64,000 nucleotides of DNA from Vicinamibacterales bacterium (lineage in GTDB: Bacteria > Acidobacteriota > Vicinamibacteria > Vicinamibacterales > UBA2999): NCBI GenBank assembly GCA_041659285.1, contig JBAZYO010000013.1:62001-126000 (forward strand), written 5' to 3'. Position 1 is the first letter of the stretch. Each line of letters opens with the position of its first letter. A program made the translations under genes and the position numbers. The notes under the pieces are model-generated. The model did not search any database. It was not told the origin of the DNA and saw only the letters and a program-made list of their open reading frames with translations. Shown here piece by piece: positions 58,260 through 64,000 of this stretch.

Positions 58260-61190
58260 ATGAAACGGCTAACAAGCGCGGTGGTCGCGGCGTTGTTCAT
58301 CGTGACGGCAACGGCATTCGCGCAGCAGGGCACGGCGGATCTTCGCGGGAAGGTTGCCGACCAGCAGGGTGGGGCGCTGCCGGGAGTCACGATTGTGGCC
58401 CGGCATCAGGAAAGCGGGCTCTACCGCGAAACGGTCAGCGGGGCCGACGGCACGTTCTTCCTGAGTGCGATGGCCCCGGGGGTCTACGAACTGTCGGCTG
58501 AGTTGACGGGCTTCAAGAAGTACCAGCGGCGCGATGTGGAGCTGGCGGTCGGGCGCACCACGCAGTCCGACGTGCAGCTCCAGGTCGGCGGGATCGAGGA
58601 GTCGGTCACGGTCACGGGAGAGTCTCCTCTGGTCGATACCAGTTCGAAGGCGATCGGCGGAAACGTGAGCGCCAAGGAGTTCGTCGAGATCCCGAGCTTC
58701 AACCGCAACTTTGCCGGCTACCTGGGCCTGCTGCCGGGAGTCGTCGCCACGGTGTCGATGACCACGTTCGGCGCCGACTCGATCAGCGTGGCTGGCCAGA
58801 ACGTCCGGAACGTCAACTACACGATGGACGGGTCCAACAACAACGACACGTTCAACGGCGGCAACGGCGGCGCCCAGGCCCGCGTGCCCCTCGAGGCCGT
58901 CCAGGAATTCCAACTGCTGACCAGCCAGTTCGACGCCGAGTACGGGATGTCGTCAGGGGGCGTGGTGAACTCGGTGTCGAAAGCGGGCACCAACAGCTTC
59001 CGCGGCAGCGTGTTCGGGTTCTTCCAGGATGAGCGCGGCACGGCCCTCGACTATTTCGCGGCCAAGCAGGGGCTCGAGAAGCCGGCGACCAAGCAACAGC
59101 AATTCGGCGGCACGCTCGGCGGCCCCATCCTGAAAGACAAGATGCATTTCTTCGCCAGCGTCGAGCGCGTCATCCTCGACGGCGGCGTCACGATCAACAT
59201 CCCCAGCCGCCCGGACCTGAACCGCACGGCGTTCGAGAACACGCGGGTCTGGAACACCTACCTCCGCGTCGATCACCAGTTGACGTCCAACCACACCTAC
59301 GGGGTCCGCTGGCTTCGCGAGACCTCACCGCAACCCGTACAACTGCTGGACACCTGGACGGAGCCCCGCACCGAGGCCGAGACCGACGTCGATTGGACCG
59401 TGGTCGGCAACCTCAGTTCGGTGATCGGATCGACCAAGGTCAACACCTTCCGGGTCTCCGCGGTGAAAGAAGACGTCTTCTTCGGCAACCCGAATTTCAA
59501 CAGCAACGGCCACGACCAGAAGATCCTGTTGCCAACGCTCAACCACCTGAACTTCAGCGACCAGCAGAGTGCCCGCGCGAACCGGCGGCTCGACGTCGCC
59601 TACGGTGCCGACAACGTGTTTGCGTGGTTTGTGCCCAACAAGGCGGGTGACCACGACCTCAAGTTCGGCGTCAACTACCTGTATTCGACGCTGCGGGTCG
59701 AGGACTACGGCAACATGAACGGCACCTTCACCTTCAACCAGGACCAGCCGTTCAACGCCGCCAATCCTCGCACCTACCCGGAACGGCTGTCGGTGCGCGT
59801 CGCCAACCCCGTTAACTTCCTGATGAAGGGCCACTTCATCGGCATGTTCGCGCAGGACAAGTGGAAGGTGAAGGACCGGCTCACGATCAGCGCCGGCGCA
59901 CGCTACGACATCGAGGTGCTGCCCACGCCCAACCGGGACAACCCGCTGTCTTCCGGCGATCCGGACAGTTACCCAATGGACTCGAACAACATCGCGCCCC
60001 GTCTCGGTTTCAACTACACCATGGACGCCGAGGGACGGTCGGCCCTGCGCGGCGGCGTCGGCCTGTTCTATCAACGCACGTCGTACACGTTCCTGACCAA
60101 CATGTTTTCGAACGGCCGTAATTCGAGTTCGTTTACGGTGCAATTCCCGACCAATAACATCGATCCGGGGCCGCGCGCCGGCACCATTCCGACCGACCCG
60201 ATGCTGCGCAACGGACCGGTCGTCAATCACGCGGCGATCGATGCGCTGTTTCCACCGGGGACGACCCAGCGGAATGTCGGCACGGTCCGATTCGACAATC
60301 CCGATCGGCAGGTCGCCTGGTCGAGACAGTACAGTCTCGGATACGAACGGCAGATCGGCGCCAGCCTGGGCGTGGGAATCGATTTCATCCGGTCCGAACA
60401 GCGCGCGCAGTACATGCTGAAGGATCTGAACCCCGGCCGTCGGTCAACGGGCCTTGCCACCGGCAGCGTGACGCGCACCAACCCTCTTGTCGGCAGTGTC
60501 GGAGAGTTCGCCGCGCGCGTGGACACGCTCGTCAACGAAGGCTGGATCAACTACAACACGATTCAGGTCTCGGCGACCAAGCGGCCCACCAACGGCCTGA
60601 TGGCGCGTTTCTCGTACGCCTACTCGCGCGGCCGCGGCAACACCGCCACCGGCCAGGGGGACACGATCAACTCGCAGTTCCTTGACGACCTGCGTCTGAC
60701 GGGCAACGAAATCGGCCCGACCAATGTCGATCGTCCGCACATCGTCTCGTTGGCGGCCTCTTATGACGTGCCGCGCACGGGCGGGCTCAAGGTGAGCGGC
60801 GTCGTGCAGGCGCGCGCCGGCACGCCGTTCTCGCTAATCGACACGACGTTCGATGCCGACCAGAACGGCCTCACCGCGAACGAGTACCTTCCGGCCGGCA
60901 CTTATCGTGGCACCGGCGAGGATGCGATCACGGTCGACTACAAGGGGGGACGCAACGGGGCGCGAGGGCCTAATTTCCTGAGTGTGGATTTCCGGGCTGG
61001 ATACCAGATCCGGATGGCCGGCGTGCGCAGCCTCAACTTGTTCGTCGACGTCTTCAACATGACTAACGAACCGAACTTCGCCAACCCGTCCGGCGACCGG
61101 AGAGCGGCGGCGACCTTTCTGAGGTTGACCACGATCTTCAACGGCGGGCCGACCCGGACCGTGCAATTCAACATCAGGTACGGCTTCTAA
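58260..61190 (+). CDS. TonB-dependent receptor with carboxypeptidase-regulatory-like domain
   Basis: A 976-residue outer-membrane receptor. Signal peptide KRLTSAVVAALFIVTATAFA; carboxypeptidase-regulatory-like domain (GKVADQQGGALPGVTIVARH; GTFFLSAMAPGVYELSAELT); plug (MDGSNNNDTFNGGNGGAQAR, EFQLLTSQFDAEYGMSSGGV); long barrel ending FNIRYGF. GGGAGG lies 7 nt before the ATG. It is paralogous in layout to the receptor at 27912 but diverged in sequence. Ligand unknown; the preceding peptidase may supply peptides. Confidence 0.93.
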   Translation: MKRLTSAVVAALFIVTATAFAQQGTADLRGKVADQQGGALPGVTIVARHQESGLYRETVSGADGTFFLSAMAPGVYELSAELTGFKKYQRRDVELAVGRTTQSDVQLQVGGIEESVTVTGESPLVDTSSKAIGGNVSAKEFVEIPSFNRNFAGYLGLLPGVVATVSMTTFGADSISVAGQNVRNVNYTMDGSNNNDTFNGGNGGAQARVPLEAVQEFQLLTSQFDAEYGMSSGGVVNSVSKAGTNSFRGSVFGFFQDERGTALDYFAAKQGLEKPATKQQQFGGTLGGPILKDKMHFFASVERVILDGGVTINIPSRPDLNRTAFENTRVWNTYLRVDHQLTSNHTYGVRWLRETSPQPVQLLDTWTEPRTEAETDVDWTVVGNLSSVIGSTKVNTFRVSAVKEDVFFGNPNFNSNGHDQKILLPTLNHLNFSDQQSARANRRLDVAYGADNVFAWFVPNKAGDHDLKFGVNYLYSTLRVEDYGNMNGTFTFNQDQPFNAANPRTYPERLSVRVANPVNFLMKGHFIGMFAQDKWKVKDRLTISAGARYDIEVLPTPNRDNPLSSGDPDSYPMDSNNIAPRLGFNYTMDAEGRSALRGGVGLFYQRTSYTFLTNMFSNGRNSSSFTVQFPTNNIDPGPRAGTIPTDPMLRNGPVVNHAAIDALFPPGTTQRNVGTVRFDNPDRQVAWSRQYSLGYERQIGASLGVGIDFIRSEQRAQYMLKDLNPGRRSTGLATGSVTRTNPLVGSVGEFAARVDTLVNEGWINYNTIQVSATKRPTNGLMARFSYAYSRGRGNTATGQGDTINSQFLDDLRLTGNEIGPTNVDRPHIVSLAASYDVPRTGGLKVSGVVQARAGTPFSLIDTTFDADQNGLTANEYLPAGTYRGTGEDAITVDYKGGRNGARGPNFLSVDFRAGYQIRMAGVRSLNLFVDVFNMTNEPNFANPSGDRRAAATFLRLTTIFNGGPTRTVQFNIRYGF

Positions 61191-61197
61191 TGTGCGC

Positions 61198-61224
61198 GTC
61201 GGGCCCCCGCCTCGGGGGTCCGAC
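61198..61224 (+). terminator. hairpin after the TonB-dependent receptor
   Basis: GTCGGGCCCCC (61198-61208), 5-nt loop, GGGGGTCCGAC (61214-61224): 11 bp with one G-U pair, 7 nt after the stop. No uridine tract follows. Confidence 0.5.
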
Positions 61225-61283
61225 TACCCACTCACTCCCCGGACGGACCACTAGTGCATCAGAAACTGAGGCATGATGCCTCG

Positions 61284-62203
61284 ATGGCGATGAATCGCGG
61301 GTGGTCGTATCGGGAGCAAGTCGGGCCCGAAGGCGCCGGTCGCACCGTGCTCGACTACCTGGCCGCCACCCGCACCCACTCGACCGCCGCGGCATGGGCG
61401 GAGCGGCTGGGCCGTGGCGAGATCGAGATCGAAGGCGTGCGCGCCCGCGGCGCCGCGGTCCTTCGCCCCGGCCAGATCGTGGTGTGGCATCGTCCGCCCT
61501 GGGACGAGCCGGACGTGCCGTCGCGGTTCGAGGTGATCTACGAAGACGAGTCGATGGTGGCGGTAGACAAGCCCAGCGGCCTGCCCACCATGCCCGCGGG
61601 CGGGTTCTTGCAGCACACGCTGCTCCACCTGGTGCGCGAGCGGTATCCCGAGGCGAGCCCCATGCACCGGCTGGGCCGCTGCACCTCAGGCGTGGTGTTG
61701 TTCTCGCGGACCCACGAGGCGGGATCGGCGCTCGCGAGGGCCTGGCGCGACCACGCGGTGACGAAGACCTACCGCGCGCTCGGCACCGGCGTCGCGCACA
61801 CGGACAGGTTCGAGATCGATGCCGCCATTGGCCCGGTACCGCATCCACTGCTGGGCGAGGTGGAGGCCGCCTCGGCGACCGGCAAGCCGTCACACAGCGT
61901 CGCGACGGTCCTCGAACGCGGAACGGATCGCACGCTGTTCAGCGTGGACATCACGACCGGCCGATCGCACCAGATCCGGATTCACCTCGCCTATGCGGGG
62001 CATCCACTGGTGGGCGATCCGCTTACGGCGAGGGCGGCACGATCAAGATCGACCCTGGACTCCCCGGTGACGGCGGCTACCTGCTGCATGCCGAGCACTT
62101 GCGCTTCGCGCACCCGATCACGGGGCACGCGCTACACTTGCACGCACCGCCGCCGGCCGCGCTCCGCACCACGGCCGAGGCATCCCTGGTCCGCTCCCAC
62201 TAG
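61284..62203 (+). pseudogene. RluA-type pseudouridine synthase, broken by a 1-nt frameshift
   Basis: The frame from 61284 encodes an RluA-like synthase: FEVIYEDESMVAVDKPSGLP, catalytic MHRLGRCTSGVVLFSRT (the Asp of the usual HRLDR is Gly-Arg here), and FSVDITTGRSHQIRIHLAYA. At about 62021-62024 one base is missing: HPLVGDPL should continue YGEGGTIKIDPGLPGDGGYL, which lies in another frame and ends at 62203. Both halves are otherwise intact, so this is a recent loss or a sequencing error. The start is set just after the palindrome GAGGCAT-G-ATGCCTC (61268-61282). Confidence 0.8.
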
Positions 62204-62215
62204 AATCGAGACGCC

Positions 62216-63301
<1,086 letters not shown>

Positions 63302-63354
63302 CCGGGAAGACAGCCGCAGATACGCTCGCGGGCGCGTGTCGCTTGTCTCAATGC

Positions 63355-63385
63355 AGCCGCAGATTACGCAGATTACACAGATTCA
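63355..63385. repeat. ATCTGCG-type interspersed repeat
   Basis: CAGATTACGCAGATTACA and neighbouring bases, the reverse complement of the repeat at 56555-56817, between the aldo/keto reductase and the aldolase-like gene. No gene lies in the gap. Confidence 0.75.
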
Positions 63386-63453
63386 GCGACGGCCCGCCCG
63401 CGCGAACCGCATGCCGGAGGACCCGCGTCGCCGGGCGCGGGCGAACGAGGCTG

Positions 63454-64000
63454 CTACTGCGAATGACCGCGAGCGGTCACCGGCCAGACCACCTCCACGC
63501 GATCCTTGCGAATGCCGTAGATGTAGTCGTACAGGTTCACCACCGGATCGCAGTGCGGCACGATCAGCTCGAGGCGATCGCCCATCTTGTAGCTCTTGCT
63601 GGCTTCCTTGAACGTGATGGTGCCGAACTCGTCCGAGCCGGGGTTGTAGTCCATGCCCGGCTCGCCGATCACGCCGGGTCGCGGCACGTTGAGCGTGAGG
63701 GCCTTGGCGCCGGCGTCGGTGGTGAGCCGGCCCGGGAAGCGGTTGTTGACGATGGTGGCGAGCACGGTCAGCGATGATGCGAAATCCGAGTAGACCGGGT
63801 TACCGTCTTCGCCACCAATCGCCAGGTACTGCATGTCCATGAAGATGTAGCTGCCGACCTGCACGTCGGTGAACCCCGGCACGAGGTGCTGGATGTTGTA
63901 GGTGCCGGTGCCGCCGCCGCTGAAGATTTCGGTGTTGAGGCCGGCTCGCTTCATGGCCTCGAAGGTGCGCGCGTTGTCGTCGATGTTCTTGAGCGCGCGC
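63454..64000 (-). CDS. D-threonine aldolase-like PLP enzyme, 5' end outside the window
   Basis: The C-terminal 182 residues of a DSD1/D-threonine-aldolase-family enzyme with an alanine-racemase-like barrel: FSGGGTGTYNIQHLVPGFTD, GSYIFMDMQYLAIGGED and a C-terminal metal-binding VPHCDPVVNLYDYIYGIRKD, where the His and Cys bind the metal. The frame runs through 64000 without a stop, so the PLP-binding Lys is outside. Acts on D-threo-hydroxy amino acids by family. Confidence 0.85.
   Translation of the reverse strand, partial: RALKNIDDNARTFEAMKRAGLNTEIFSGGGTGTYNIQHLVPGFTDVQVGSYIFMDMQYLAIGGEDGNPVYSDFASSLTVLATIVNNRFPGRLTTDAGAKALTLNVPRPGVIGEPGMDYNPGSDEFGTITFKEASKSYKMGDRLELIVPHCDPVVNLYDYIYGIRKDRVEVVWPVTARGHSQ

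Overview
The window looks like chromosomal DNA of an Acidobacteriota bacterium, most likely close to Vicinamibacteria. This is inferred from gene content: very GC-rich coding DNA, two long FtsX/MacB-type permeases of the acidobacterial duplicated kind (one behind a PadR regulator), two giant TonB-dependent receptors with an N-terminal carboxypeptidase-regulatory-like domain, many secreted amidohydrolases and peptidases, and several families of short palindromic repeats. No ribosomal RNA is present to settle the taxonomy.

Layout. 0-4 kb: secreted metabolic enzymes (creatininase-like, beta-propeller, Tat-exported amidohydrolase). 4-6.8 kb: a small leaderless secreted ORF followed by a SecD-SecF fusion. 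6.7-12.3 kb: two paired lipoproteins, a secreted protein, and a PadR/permease operon. 12.4-24.2 kb: a gene-poor accessory region ending at tRNA-Asn. It holds a VapBC-type toxin-antitoxin pair, broken genes (alcohol dehydrogenase, GIY-YIG nuclease, amidase, histidine kinase, permease), nested direct repeats, a second small leaderless secreted ORF followed by a shortened accessory SecA, a MauJ-like gene with a HEPN-like motif, and a second permease. 24.5-36 kb: cytochrome P450, gamma-glutamyltransferase, TonB-dependent receptor, and an ABC transporter/AttH-like lipocalin/FAD oxidoreductase operon. 36-40.8 kb: recR-ybaB-dnaX with the SRP RNA just upstream, then an HD-GYP response regulator. 40.8-47 kb: a six-gene lysine/diaminopimelate operon (asd-lysC-dapB-dapA-dapD-dapE) preceded by a short leader ORF and an intrinsic terminator. 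47-64 kb: small regulators, tRNA-Ser, a hybrid histidine kinase, two L,D-transpeptidase-type proteins, a PP2C phosphatase, an EVE-domain protein, an ABC-F ATPase, an M20 peptidase, a TonB-dependent receptor, a frameshifted RluA-type pseudouridine synthase, an aldo/keto reductase and a partial D-threonine-aldolase-like gene.

The most interesting signal is a repeated design. Both secDF and the accessory secA are preceded, 66 and 76 nt upstream, by a roughly 100-residue ORF with a signal peptide. In each case the GTG start lies at the predicted transcription start, and prolines cluster at the C-terminus. In both spacers RNA pairing can involve the end of the small ORF. This is the layout of secretion-monitoring arrest peptides (SecM upstream of secA, VemP upstream of secDF2), although neither sequence carries a recognised arrest motif. 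I infer, without proof, that they are new Sec-monitoring leader peptides.

Two wider themes recur. First, many genes have a -10 box 5-9 nt before the start codon and no Shine-Dalgarno sequence, which suggests frequent leaderless mRNAs. Second, dispersed repeats lie in frame inside real genes, always at tolerant places such as signal peptides, linkers and tails.
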